Origin: Candidatus Methylopumilus sp.
Lineage (GTDB): Bacteria; Pseudomonadota; Gammaproteobacteria; Burkholderiales; Methylophilaceae
NCBI GenBank assembly: GCA_026399645.1
Contig: JAPLQN010000059.1
Span: 34,005-98,004 of the forward strand
Direction: 5' to 3'
Length of the DNA stretch: 64,000 bases
In this document: in pieces, positions 9,542 to 20,569 of the stretch
How the letters are laid out: each line of letters begins with the position of its first letter
How positions within the stretch are numbered: the stretch's first letter is position 1
Made by a program: the position numbers and the translations under genes
The notes under the pieces: generated by a model
Database searches by the model: none
The model's input: only the letters and a program-made list of their open reading frames with translations
Told to the model about the DNA's origin: nothing

Positions 9542-11533
9542 TTACAGAATTGATTTAACAGTTGAAACGACATTTTCTACTGTAAATCCAAAGTGTTTAA
9601 ATAATGCGCCACCAGGTGCTGACTCGCCAAATGTATCAATACCAACAGCTGCACCATCTAGACCAATATACTTTCTCCAGAAATCGGTAATACCGGCTTC
9701 GATCGATACACGTTTTACACCTTTAGTTAATACGCTATCTTTGTATGCCTGATCTTGACGATCAAATACATTTGTTGATGGCATGGAAACAATACGCGCT
9801 TTAATATTTTGCTCTTTTAATGCAACTTGTGACTTCAATGCAAGATCCACTTCTGAGCCAGTTGCTATCAAAATGACATCTGCCTTACCGCCTTCCGCTT
9901 CTGCTAATACATAAGCACCCTTGCGAATTAAATCAATTTGCGCATCAGTTCTTTTTGTAAATGAAGTATTTTGTCGGCTTAACACTAAGCTCGTTGGATT
10001 GTGGATACTTTCAACAGCAACTACCCATGCTACTGCTGTTTCAGTCGAGTCTGCTGGTCTCCATACATCCATGTTAGGAATGTAACGAAGGCCTGATGTA
10101 TTTTCGATCGGCTGATGTGTTGGGCCGTCTTCGCCTTGACCAATTGAGTCATGCGTTAAAACATAGATTACCCTCTGCTTCATAAGTGCTGCCATTCTCA
10201 TACCGTTCTTCATATAATCTGTGAATATATGGAAAGTGCCGCCGAATGGAAGCAAGCCACCATGAAGTGCCATACCATTCATAATAGCTGCCATACCAAA
10301 CTCACGTACACCGTAAGAAATGTAATTGCCTGGTGTCTTGCCGCTTACGTGCTGGAATGACGAACAGCTTGTTAAGTTAGATCCTGTTAAGTCTGCTGAA
10401 CCACCCACAAATTCTGGCAACATTGGAGCAAGCGCACCAATAGCATTTTGTGAAGCTTTCCGTGTCGCTAATACCTCACCTTTTTCATTTACTGATTTAA
10501 TCATGGCATCAGTGGACGCCTTCCAATTTTTTGGAAGATCACCCTTCATACGACGTTTAAATTCAGCGGCTAAATCTGGGAATTCTTTTTCATACGCTGC
10601 GAATTTATCGTTCCATGCTGCTTCAGCTTTAGCACCCTTATCTTTACCACTCCATCCTGCATATACGTCTTCAGGAATTACAAAAGGATCGTGCTTCCAA
10701 CCAATAGCTTCTCTTGTAGCAGCCACTTCAGCATCGCCTAATGCTGATCCATGACAATCATGCGATCCAGATTTGTTAGGTGAGCCTTTACCAATAATAG
10801 TTTTACAACAAATTAATGATGGTTTATCTGTAATTTTTTTAGCCGCCTCAACTGCTTTGTTGATAGCTTCGAAATCATGGCCATCTACATTTGGAATTAC
10901 ATGCCAACCATAGGATTCAAAACGTTTAGCTGTGTCGTCTGTATACCAACCTTCGATATGACCATCGATAGAAATACCGTTGTCATCCCAGAATGCAATT
11001 AAATTTCCAAGACCCCATGTGCCTGCAAGAGCACAAGCTTCATGAGAAACACCTTCCATCATGCAACCGTCACCCAAAAATACATATGTGTGGTGATCTA
11101 CAATTTTATGATTAGGTTTATTAAATTGGTTAGCGAGTAATTTTTCTGCCATTGCAAAACCTACCCCATTACTTATACCCTGACCTAAAGGTCCTGTGGT
11201 TGTTTCTACGCCTGGTGCATAGCCATATTCGGGGTGACCTGCACATTTAGAATGAAGCTGACGGAATGTTTTGATTTCGTCCATCGGCAAATCGTAACCT
11301 GTGAGATGAAGCAATGAATAAATCAACATCGATCCATGGCCATTCGAAAGAATAAAACGATCACGATTAGCCCAGTTTGGATTTGAAGGGTTATGTTGTA
11401 AATGATGATTCCATAAAACTTCAGCAATTTCAGCCATGCCCATAGGCGCGCCTGGGTGTCCTGAGTTTGCTTTTTGAACTGCATCCATTGATAACGCACG
11501 AATCGCGTTAGCTAAATCTTGACGTGTTGCCAT
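9542..11533 (-). CDS. tkt: Transketolase
   Basis: Thiamine-diphosphate enzyme (663 aa) that transfers two-carbon ketol units between sugar phosphates in the RuMP and pentose phosphate pathways. The thiamine-binding GDG...N motif is clear (GDGCMMEG through WDDN, about 154-185), as are the SNGHGS segment near residue 63 and the pyrimidine-domain motif [16 protein letters not shown]. Domain order is the normal PP, Pyr and C-terminal. The ATG follows a strong GGGAGG ribosome site, consistent with high expression. First gene of the tkt-gap-pgk-purC set. Confidence 0.97.
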   Translation of the reverse strand: MATRQDLANAIRALSMDAVQKANSGHPGAPMGMAEIAEVLWNHHLQHNPSNPNWANRDRFILSNGHGSMLIYSLLHLTGYDLPMDEIKTFRQLHSKCAGHPEYGYAPGVETTTGPLGQGISNGVGFAMAEKLLANQFNKPNHKIVDHHTYVFLGDGCMMEGVSHEACALAGTWGLGNLIAFWDDNGISIDGHIEGWYTDDTAKRFESYGWHVIPNVDGHDFEAINKAVEAAKKITDKPSLICCKTIIGKGSPNKSGSHDCHGSALGDAEVAATREAIGWKHDPFVIPEDVYAGWSGKDKGAKAEAAWNDKFAAYEKEFPDLAAEFKRRMKGDLPKNWKASTDAMIKSVNEKGEVLATRKASQNAIGALAPMLPEFVGGSADLTGSNLTSCSSFQHVSGKTPGNYISYGVREFGMAAIMNGMALHGGLLPFGGTFHIFTDYMKNGMRMAALMKQRVIYVLTHDSIGQGEDGPTHQPIENTSGLRYIPNMDVWRPADSTETAVAWVVAVESIHNPTSLVLSRQNTSFTKRTDAQIDLIRKGAYVLAEAEGGKADVILIATGSEVDLALKSQVALKEQNIKARIVSMPSTNVFDRQDQAYKDSVLTKGVKRVSIEAGITDFWRKYIGLDGAAVGIDTFGESAPGGALFKHFGFTVENVVSTVKSIL

Positions 11534-11702
11534 TATTGCCTCCCGAAATTGACAGCATTACAAATATTTTTTTAAATATTTGTGTACTAAATGTAAAGTT
11601 AAAAAATTAGTGTTATTTTTAGCTAAATTATTGCTTAAATAGCCCTTTTCAGCAAGGTGAATAGGGTCTTTTTGCCCCTTGATTATTTAAGCTAAATGCT
11701 TT

Positions 11703-12257
11703 TCATTCTCGCCATTTGATTGAGCAACCTATACTCGACTTTTGATCGACAGGGCCCTTCTGAGTCTTGGCAACAAGAAGCATTGCCTCATATAAATCTC
11801 GCGTATTATTAGGTGGTGGCTCTCCTCGACCTGTGGCGTCGAAGCGTCCACGATATTGCAACTCTAAATCGCGATTAAAGCCAAAAAAATCAGGTGTGCA
11901 AATAGCATTATAGAAGCGTGCGATTTCTTGACTGTCGTCAATTACGTAAGGGAAAGGAAAGTTAAATTGGCTCGCAATGAGTTTCATATTCTCAAATGAA
12001 TCCTCAGGGTAATTCTCAGAGTTATTACTTTGAATGGCAATCGTTTCAATGCCTAGATCTTTTAGCGCCAGAACATCACTCACAAGCCTTGGCAAAATTG
12101 CTTTCACGTAAGGACAATGATTACATATAAACATGACGAGTAAGCCATTAGCCCCTTTTGATTTTTCTATATTCCAAAAGGTATCGTCGACCCCATGTAA
12201 ATTAAAATCGATCGCTTTCCAACCAAAATCGCAAAGTGGAGTATTTAAACTAACCAT
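11703..12257 (-). CDS. Thioredoxin-like (AhpC/TSA-type) redox protein
   Basis: A 184-aa cytoplasmic thioredoxin-fold protein without a signal peptide. The redox motif is CNHC at about 46-49, followed by PYV, and the sequence resembles the 'thioredoxin family protein' group found beside metabolic genes in many proteobacteria. Later fold elements are present (IAIQSNNSENYPEDS, then VIDDSQEIARFY and TPDFFGF with a cis-Pro-like TPD). Partner and substrate are unknown; a peroxiredoxin or disulfide-reductase role is possible. It is monocistronic and diverges from rsmE across about 40 bp. Confidence 0.8.
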   Translation of the reverse strand: MVSLNTPLCDFGWKAIDFNLHGVDDTFWNIEKSKGANGLLVMFICNHCPYVKAILPRLVSDVLALKDLGIETIAIQSNNSENYPEDSFENMKLIASQFNFPFPYVIDDSQEIARFYNAICTPDFFGFNRDLELQYRGRFDATGRGEPPPNNTRDLYEAMLLVAKTQKGPVDQKSSIGCSIKWRE

Positions 12258-12300
12258 GTTTTATGCCTTAATATAGCTTACCTATTTAATAGAATTGACT

Positions 12301-13041
12301 ATGGAAGAAAATCGATTTTACCACTCCGAAAACCTAGAACTCAAACATGTCGTTGAGTTAGGCGCTCAAACACATATTCACGCTATAAAAGTTTTAAGGT
12401 TAAAGGTAGGTGATCAATTTGCGCTCTTTAATGGTGACGGTTTTGATTACGTCGTAAGAGTAATTGAATTATCCAAACATAAAACCTCTGTTGAGATTAT
12501 CGATAGGTATGAAGTGAATCATGAGTCGCCCTTAAAAATAACCCTCGCGCAAGGTCTTGCAGCTGGCGACAAAATGGACTGGATTATTCAAAAAGCGGTT
12601 GAGCTTGGCATCCAATCTATTCAGCCTCTATTGACTGAACGATCTATTGTTAAGCTGGATCGTGAAAGAGCAGATAAAAAAATTGAGCACTGGAGAACGG
12701 TTGCTATTTCAGCCTGCGAACAAACTGGGCGAAGCATTATTCCTGAGATCTCAAGCCCAACTCATTTAACCCAATGGCTTAGCAATCAAAACCAAACAAC
12801 TTATAGTTTAAAATTAATCCTGACGCCAACGAAAGCTCAAAATCTTAATCATTTAGAAAAACCTTCTTCCCCTATTGTTTTTATTGTGGGGCCTGAGGGC
12901 GGTTTTTCAGAAAAAGAAATGGATTTGGCTTTAAGGAGTGGCTTTATTCCAGTAAATTTTGGTAAGAGAATTCTAAGAACGGAAACAACCTCCATTGTAG
13001 CGCTCTCAATTATGCAAAATTTATGGGGTGATTTTGCATAA
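12301..13041 (+). CDS. rsmE: 16S rRNA m3U1498 methyltransferase
   Basis: RsmE methylates N3 of U1498 in 16S rRNA with S-adenosylmethionine. The roughly 246-aa protein has an N-terminal PUA-like domain (about 1-75) and a C-terminal SPOUT/trefoil-knot domain. The knot motifs VGPEGGFSEKE and LRTETTSIVAL are both present and complete. I chose the ATG at 12301; an in-frame TTG at 12295 would add two residues and neither has a clear ribosome site. It is followed by the promoter and operator region of the ArgA fusion gene. Confidence 0.93.
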   Translation: MEENRFYHSENLELKHVVELGAQTHIHAIKVLRLKVGDQFALFNGDGFDYVVRVIELSKHKTSVEIIDRYEVNHESPLKITLAQGLAAGDKMDWIIQKAVELGIQSIQPLLTERSIVKLDRERADKKIEHWRTVAISACEQTGRSIIPEISSPTHLTQWLSNQNQTTYSLKLILTPTKAQNLNHLEKPSSPIVFIVGPEGGFSEKEMDLALRSGFIPVNFGKRILRTETTSIVALSIMQNLWGDFA

Positions 13042-13068
13042 AACGCAAAAATTTTGATATTTTTATAA

Positions 13069-13093
13069 AAAATACATGTAAAATATGTATTTT
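13069..13093. promoter_or_regulatory. Inverted repeat (operator candidate) upstream of the XRE-argA fusion
   Basis: Perfect 9-bp arms AAAATACAT-N7-ATGTATTTT, ending 17 bp before the ATG at 13111. A -10-like TAAAAT (13079-13084) lies in the middle, and a -35-like TTGATA is at 13054-13059 with a rather long 19-bp spacer. Dyads overlapping a promoter are the usual XRE-repressor site layout, so self-regulation by the fused HTH domain is plausible but untested. Confidence 0.5.
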
Positions 13094-13110
13094 AAGCAAA
13101 TTAGTCACTT

Positions 13111-15577
<2,467 letters not shown>

Positions 15578-16207
15578 TTGTCAAAAATTTGGATTTTCGA
15601 TCTAGACGACACGCTTCACGACGCAAGTTCTAAAATATTTCCACGCATTAATCAATCTATGACTGCATATGTAAGTCAAAAGCTTAATATCAGCCATGAT
15701 GCTGCGCATGAACTTCGCGACCAATATTGGAAAGTCTATGGTGCAACATTGAAGGGGCTCATGGAAAATCATGGTGTCGATCCAAAAGAATTTTTACTCA
15801 AAACGCACGATGCGCATGAGCTTTCTAAATTCGTCAAGCAATCTCACGCCTTAAAAAATACCTTAAAAAGACTCAAGGGCAAAAAAATAGTTTTTACAAA
15901 TGCGCCACTTCATTATGCAATCGCAATTGTTAAATCTCTAAAAATTGAAAGATTTTTTTCAGCAGTCTACAGTATTGAATCGACAAAATATAATCCAAAA
16001 CCTTCTCTGTATGCTTTTAGGAAAATTTTAAGGCATCTCGGAGAGAAACCTCATCAATGCACGATGGTTGAAGATGATCTTGCCAATTTAAAAACGGCTT
16101 ACAAGATTGGTATGAAGACTATCTTGGTATCAAGACAAAATAAAAAAACAGTTTTTGTGAATAAACGAATTACAAAAATTACTCATCTTATACAGCAAAC
16201 TAGATAA
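15578..16207 (+). CDS. HAD family pyrimidine 5'-nucleotidase-like hydrolase
   Basis: A 209-aa HAD phosphatase that starts with TTG directly after the argB stop codon. HAD motif I is FDLDDTL (nucleophile Asp8, acid Asp10), motif II is FTNAP, the motif III Lys is in YNPKPS, and motif IV is EDDLANLK. The cap is small and helical (subfamily IA). argB followed by this nucleotidase is a conserved betaproteobacterial pair, but slmA, the usual third gene, is absent here. Pyrimidine nucleotides are the likely substrate by family resemblance only. It converges with cca, the two reading frames overlapping by 8 bp. Confidence 0.85.
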   Translation: MSKIWIFDLDDTLHDASSKIFPRINQSMTAYVSQKLNISHDAAHELRDQYWKVYGATLKGLMENHGVDPKEFLLKTHDAHELSKFVKQSHALKNTLKRLKGKKIVFTNAPLHYAIAIVKSLKIERFFSAVYSIESTKYNPKPSLYAFRKILRHLGEKPHQCTMVEDDLANLKTAYKIGMKTILVSRQNKKTVFVNKRITKITHLIQQTR

Positions 16208-17324
16208 GCTTGGCCAGTAATTCGAGACGCGCCTCGTAAATAGCAGCCTTAACATCGACGCCGCGTTTATTTTGGCTAATTGCACTAAGATTCAATTTGT
16301 TAAGATGTTTTAAATACTTTTGAACCGCTTTTAAAGTAGTTTGTGCTGTATTTTTCTGGCCTAGCTGACCTTCGATATAAGCCTCAAAAATTTGCATTAC
16401 TTCTGGGAGGAGTTCCGGATTCCTAAATAAATCCATTCTATAGATCAAATCTAAAACTTGCCGTGGCTTAAGTTTTTTAAATTGCTTTAAGTCGGATAGA
16501 TTAGATATCAACTTCTCTGCTATTTTTTTAATAGCATTCGGTACAGAAAGCCTTATAAAAATTTTCTCATTGTATTTAATACCAACCTTTAAAGGGTAGG
16601 TATACATGAAAAATATAGCCGCTTTAACATCAGCCGAGTATTTGTATTTGGCTGCATATTCTAAACTTCTTTTAATTGAGCTTTTATTTTTTGGATAATC
16701 TAATTCTGGTAGTAATAATTTGAGCGCACCACATTGGTTAAGTACTTCAAACATCAAATAGGATTTTTTTTCTGTAAATCCCACTGAGAATTCATGCCAG
16801 ACTCTCTCAGAAGCAACAGTTTCGATTTCTTTATTTTTTACAATCTGCTTGAGAAGGGCTTCTGTTTTAGGGTGAATTTGAAACTTGTGAAATCGAGCAG
16901 AAAATCGAGCAATGCGTAACACTCGAATTGGATCTTCTACAAATGCAGAGCTCACATGTCGTAGAACTTTATTCTTTATATCTTTTATGCCGCCAAAAGG
17001 GTCAAAAATTTGTCCTTTTTTATCTTTTGCTATTGCATTGATTGTAAGATCTCTTCGTTGCAGATCTTCTTCTAGGGTTACTTCCTTAGAAGCGTAAACT
17101 TTAAAGCCCTTATATCCTTTTGAAACTTTACGCTCTGTTCTGGCCAGGGCGTATTCTTGATGTGTTTTTGGATGAAGAAAAACTGGAAAATCTTTACCCA
17201 CGGGTTTATAGCCTAGTTTCACCATTTCTTCAGAAGTGGACCCTACGACTACATAGTCCTTATCTTTAACTGATAAGCCCATGATTTGATCTCGAACTGC
17301 TCCGCCTACGAGATATATTTTCAT
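16200..17324 (-). CDS. cca: CCA-adding tRNA nucleotidyltransferase, HD motif absent
   Basis: Adds or repairs the 3' CCA of tRNAs. The N-terminal nucleotidyltransferase is intact: LVGGAVRD (5-12), metal ligands D21/D23 in the DKD motif, RRDLTINA for base recognition, and ASERVWHE in the neck. The 374-aa protein is shorter than the roughly 410-aa bifunctional proteobacterial Cca. After [13 protein letters not shown] the segment that should hold the HD phosphohydrolase His/Asp residues reads instead as a Lys/Tyr-rich helix stretch with none of them. The 2',3'-phosphatase and phosphodiesterase activity is therefore predicted lost, with CCA addition kept. It abuts the NDUFA9-like gene. Confidence 0.92.
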   Translation of the reverse strand: MKIYLVGGAVRDQIMGLSVKDKDYVVVGSTSEEMVKLGYKPVGKDFPVFLHPKTHQEYALARTERKVSKGYKGFKVYASKEVTLEEDLQRRDLTINAIAKDKKGQIFDPFGGIKDIKNKVLRHVSSAFVEDPIRVLRIARFSARFHKFQIHPKTEALLKQIVKNKEIETVASERVWHEFSVGFTEKKSYLMFEVLNQCGALKLLLPELDYPKNKSSIKRSLEYAAKYKYSADVKAAIFFMYTYPLKVGIKYNEKIFIRLSVPNAIKKIAEKLISNLSDLKQFKKLKPRQVLDLIYRMDLFRNPELLPEVMQIFEAYIEGQLGQKNTAQTTLKAVQKYLKHLNKLNLSAISQNKRGVDVKAAIYEARLELLAKLI

Positions 17325-18275
17325 TTATCTACCAGATTTGGTTCTATAAAAACCATACTTGGAACGCACTGGAGAGCTCTTTTTCTTATTGCACAGGTAA
17401 TGCTCTAAATGCTCAAAGGAATATCGGTAGGAGATTCCACGTTCTGAATTAGCTACATTATCAACCTGCATTGATCTCCAATTATCGCGCGTTAATATCT
17501 TGATTGGCATCATTTCCATAATCAAAGCGAATAGGTATGAAAGACTTTTATTAAGCGGAATGATTATCCGAGTTAATTTTTCTGATCGAATAATAAGGCG
17601 AATGATATCTTTGAGCGAATAAACATCGGGGCCACCTAGATCGTATATTTTTCCGTATGTCTTTTTGTCAAAAAGTGTCTTAATTAAAATCTTTGACACA
17701 TCTTCAATAAAAATGGGTTGAAATTTAGAATTAGGTGACAGGAGAACTATCGCTGGAAGCCATTTAACTAGAATTTTAAACATATTAATAAAGTTATCTT
17801 TTGCCCCAAAGATAATAGAAGGCCTTAATAAAGTTAAGTCTAAATCTTTTTGCTTAAGTAATTCAGACTCCCCTAGAGCTTTAGATTTAAGATACAAACT
17901 AGGAGCATTGATACTTGCACCCAACGCGCTTACATGAAGCAATCGCTTAATACCTAAATCTTTCATTACCTTAGCCAAATGACTGGGCCAAATATGATGA
18001 ATGTTGTCAAAAGACTCTTTTTTAGTCTGATGAAGTATACCTAAGAGATTAATTACAACATCTGTCTTTTTTAAATCTTTTTTTATTTGTGCAAGATTAT
18101 TAAGATCTAAGTTAAATACTTGAACGTGTGGATTGACTGTCCATAATTTAATTTTTTCTTTGTTCCGAGAAAACAATTTTAGATTATGGTGAGATTGCGT
18201 GAGAGCTAAAACAAGGCTGGATCCTAAAAATCCTGACGCTCCAAAAATTGCAATCGTTTTTTTTGAATTAGTCAC
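17325..18275 (-). CDS. NDUFA9-like short-chain NAD(P)-binding protein
   Basis: A 316-aa extended-SDR/NmrA-type protein with an N-terminal Rossmann motif FGASGFLGSSL (about 12-22) and HVSALGAS near 123. It lacks a classical YxxxK catalytic pair in the normal place (the LYLKSKALGESEL segment holds YLKSK). It matches the 'complex I NDUFA9 subunit family' annotated in many betaproteobacteria; homologues bind NAD(P)H. The role here is unknown: ubiquinone- or complex I-associated, or a quinone reductase, are possible. Its stop is immediately followed by the cca start, so they are co-transcribed. It lies downstream of the dcw cluster and the 53-aa ORF. Confidence 0.75.
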   Translation of the reverse strand: MTNSKKTIAIFGASGFLGSSLVLALTQSHHNLKLFSRNKEKIKLWTVNPHVQVFNLDLNNLAQIKKDLKKTDVVINLLGILHQTKKESFDNIHHIWPSHLAKVMKDLGIKRLLHVSALGASINAPSLYLKSKALGESELLKQKDLDLTLLRPSIIFGAKDNFINMFKILVKWLPAIVLLSPNSKFQPIFIEDVSKILIKTLFDKKTYGKIYDLGGPDVYSLKDIIRLIIRSEKLTRIIIPLNKSLSYLFALIMEMMPIKILTRDNWRSMQVDNVANSERGISYRYSFEHLEHYLCNKKKSSPVRSKYGFYRTKSGR

Positions 18276-18282
18276 TTAGAAA

Positions 18283-18444
18283 TTAAAGCAATCTTAAAAT
18301 AAATATAAGGAGTAGAACTAATGTAATATTTGAAGTAAGTTTTAAATACTTTATATATTTTTTATTTTTTGTGTTTAGATATAAAAATGTAAATGCAACT
18401 AATATTGCAAGCAATATGAATATAAATAGCCTTAAAATGTTCAT
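18283..18444 (-). CDS. Small membrane protein, 53 aa, coupled to lpxC
   Basis: A short reading frame starting at the ATG whose ATGA overlaps the lpxC stop codon, with AGGAGT six bases upstream (the ribosome site lies inside the lpxC end). The product is two hydrophobic helices (about 4-22 and 39-53) joined by a Lys/Tyr-rich loop (NTKNKKYIKYLK), that is, a hairpin-like inner-membrane miniprotein. I do not recognise a family. The stop overlap, good ribosome site and fully open frame argue that it is real. Function is unknown; position suggests a link to the envelope genes it follows. Confidence 0.65.
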   Translation of the reverse strand: MNILRLFIFILLAILVAFTFLYLNTKNKKYIKYLKLTSNITLVLLLIFILRLL

Positions 18445-19394
18445 TGGTAAACTCCTGCCATTTCTTGATTTAAAATTCCATTCTTAGAATTGGTATAACG
18501 CGTTGCTAAATTAGAGGTCTTCGGATCTTGGCTATCTAATGTTGTTAATCTCCAACATTTCTTATTGGCAAGTAGTGCAAGCAATAATTTGTTATTTAAT
18601 TCGTGGCCAGATTTGTACGCTTTAAAATTACCTATAATTGAATAACCTAGCATGTATAGATCACCTACGGCATCGAGTATTTTATGTCGCACAAATTCAT
18701 CGTTGTAGCGTAATCCATCTTTATTAATAATTTTGTACTCATCTAAGACGATGGCATTGTCGAGTGATCCACCTCTAGCTAAATCATTAGATCTTAAGTA
18801 CTCAACTTCCTGCATAAATCCAAATGTGCGTGCACGACTAATTTCTGTGATATAGGATTCATCATAAAAATCCAAAGCAACTTTATTAGTCGATGCGTCA
18901 AAAACAGGATGAGGAAAATCGATTGTAAAATCAACTTTAAATCCATTGTATGGCTCGAACCTTGCCCACTTATCTTTATCTTTTACTTCAATTACATCAT
19001 TAATCAAAACAAATTTTTTCGCGGCATCTTGCTCTTTGACCTTCGCTGTTTGAAGAAGGTAAATAAATGGTATAGAGCTTCCGTCCATAATGGGCACTTC
19101 AGATCCATCCAGTTCAATAATAATATTATCGATACCAGTGGCTGATAATGCAGACATTAAATGCTCAACGGTAGCTACGCGCGAAGTATCTTGACCAATA
19201 GCTGAACACATTTTGGTATCTTTAACAGCCTCAGGACTTACTTTAACCTCATTAATTTTCTTCTGATCAACCCTTCTAAAGACAATACCTTGATCCGCTT
19301 CGGCAGGCTTTAAAGTCATGGTCACTTTTTCACCATTATGAAGACCGACACCAGAAGTCTGCACTGACTTTTGAATAGTTCTTTGCTTAATCAT
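18441..19394 (-). CDS. lpxC: UDP-3-O-acyl-N-acetylglucosamine deacetylase
   Basis: Zinc deacetylase for the committed step of lipid A synthesis, showing that this is a Gram-negative cell with LPS. The 317-aa protein has the two-domain LpxC fold; Zn ligands are H78 (TVEHLMSAL), H237 and D241 (HKILD), and the catalytic His is H264 (SGHELNN). The start MIKQRTIQ lies 7 bp after ftsZ, the usual dcw order. The stop overlaps the 53-aa membrane protein by 4 bp. In many proteobacteria LpxC level is set by FtsH proteolysis; nothing here shows that directly. Confidence 0.97.
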   Translation of the reverse strand: MIKQRTIQKSVQTSGVGLHNGEKVTMTLKPAEADQGIVFRRVDQKKINEVKVSPEAVKDTKMCSAIGQDTSRVATVEHLMSALSATGIDNIIIELDGSEVPIMDGSSIPFIYLLQTAKVKEQDAAKKFVLINDVIEVKDKDKWARFEPYNGFKVDFTIDFPHPVFDASTNKVALDFYDESYITEISRARTFGFMQEVEYLRSNDLARGGSLDNAIVLDEYKIINKDGLRYNDEFVRHKILDAVGDLYMLGYSIIGNFKAYKSGHELNNKLLLALLANKKCWRLTTLDSQDPKTSNLATRYTNSKNGILNQEMAGVYQ

Positions 19395-19401
19395 TGAGTG
19401 C

Positions 19402-20553
19402 TTACTCGCCTTTTTTTCTTAAGAATGCAGGAATATCATATTCCTCCATGCCTGACATTTTCATAATTTCAACCTGGGCCCTATTTTCATTAGAGCTGAA
19501 TACATCTGGCTCATCATCTAGAGAGTTCTCTTCTTGGATTGAGCTTTGTTTATTTTGCATGTTAGGTCTGGGTTCAATACGCGGCATTCTTTGTTTTACG
19601 TTTTGAGCGAGTCCTGTCGCTACAACAGTCACTCGAATAGAATCGCCCATTGCCTCGTCAATAACATTACCAACAATCACTGTGGAATCAATAGCAGCAA
19701 ACTGCTTAATCGTTTCCATAACTTCATGGTACTCCTTAAGTGTAAATTTACTACTTGCAGAGATATTTACTAATACACCTCGCGCATTTACTAAATTCAC
19801 ATCTTCTAAAAGAGGGCTTGCAACTGCAGCTTGAGATGCTTTATATGCACGATGATCGCCCTGTGCAACACCAGAACCAATCATTGCCATCCCCATTTCA
19901 CCCATAACAGTCTTAACATCAGCGAAGTCAACATTCACCAGCCCTGGGCTATTAATAATTTCTGAAATACCTGAAACTGCATTATGCAGAACGTCATTTG
20001 CTGCATTAAAAGCTTCTAAGAATGGTATGTTCTCCCCTAAAACTTCCATTAACTTTTCATTTGGAATGACAATTAGGGAATCTACATGCTGAACTAATTC
20101 ATTAATACCATCAGTAGCAATCGCTGTTCTTTTACCTTCAAATAAAAAAGGTTTAGTCACAACTGCAATAGTTAAAATACCTAATTCTTTTGCAATTTGA
20201 GCAATTACAGGTGCAGCACCTGTCCCGGTTCCCCCTCCCATCCCTGCTGTGATAAACAACATATCAGCACCTTTAATAGAGCTAATAATTTTTTCTTTGT
20301 CATCAATAGCGGCTTGCTTTCCAATTTCAGGCTTGGCACCCGCGCCTAAGCCTTTGGTCATCTCCTGACCAATCTGCAATATATGGCTTGCCCGACTTTT
20401 TTTCAAAGCTTGCATATCAGTATTGGCACAGATAAATTCAACACCTGTTAAATTCTTATCGATCATATGATCAATAGCATTTCCGCCACAGCCACCGACA
20501 CCAATGACTTTTATGATGGCATTTTGCGACTTGCTATCAACAACTTCAAACAT
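19402..20553 (-). CDS. ftsZ: Cell division GTPase FtsZ
   Basis: Tubulin homologue that forms the division ring. 383 aa with the GTP-binding signature GGGTGTG (106-112), the T7 synergy loop around NVDFADVK, an acidic linker of about 40 residues (short for the family), and the conserved C-terminal peptide EEYDIPAFLRKKGE that binds FtsA and ZipA. A ribosome site (GGAG) lies upstream of the ATG. It is 16 bp after ftsA and 7 bp before lpxC. All features look normal. Confidence 0.98.
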   Translation of the reverse strand: MFEVVDSKSQNAIIKVIGVGGCGGNAIDHMIDKNLTGVEFICANTDMQALKKSRASHILQIGQEMTKGLGAGAKPEIGKQAAIDDKEKIISSIKGADMLFITAGMGGGTGTGAAPVIAQIAKELGILTIAVVTKPFLFEGKRTAIATDGINELVQHVDSLIVIPNEKLMEVLGENIPFLEAFNAANDVLHNAVSGISEIINSPGLVNVDFADVKTVMGEMGMAMIGSGVAQGDHRAYKASQAAVASPLLEDVNLVNARGVLVNISASSKFTLKEYHEVMETIKQFAAIDSTVIVGNVIDEAMGDSIRVTVVATGLAQNVKQRMPRIEPRPNMQNKQSSIQEENSLDDEPDVFSSNENRAQVEIMKMSGMEEYDIPAFLRKKGE

Positions 20554-20569
20554 ATCCGATCTCCAAGAA

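Noticed and set aside
10326..10754. Open frame of 142 codons on the plus strand opposite tkt
   Set aside because: It is the shadow of the strongly conserved transketolase frame and has no recognisable domain.
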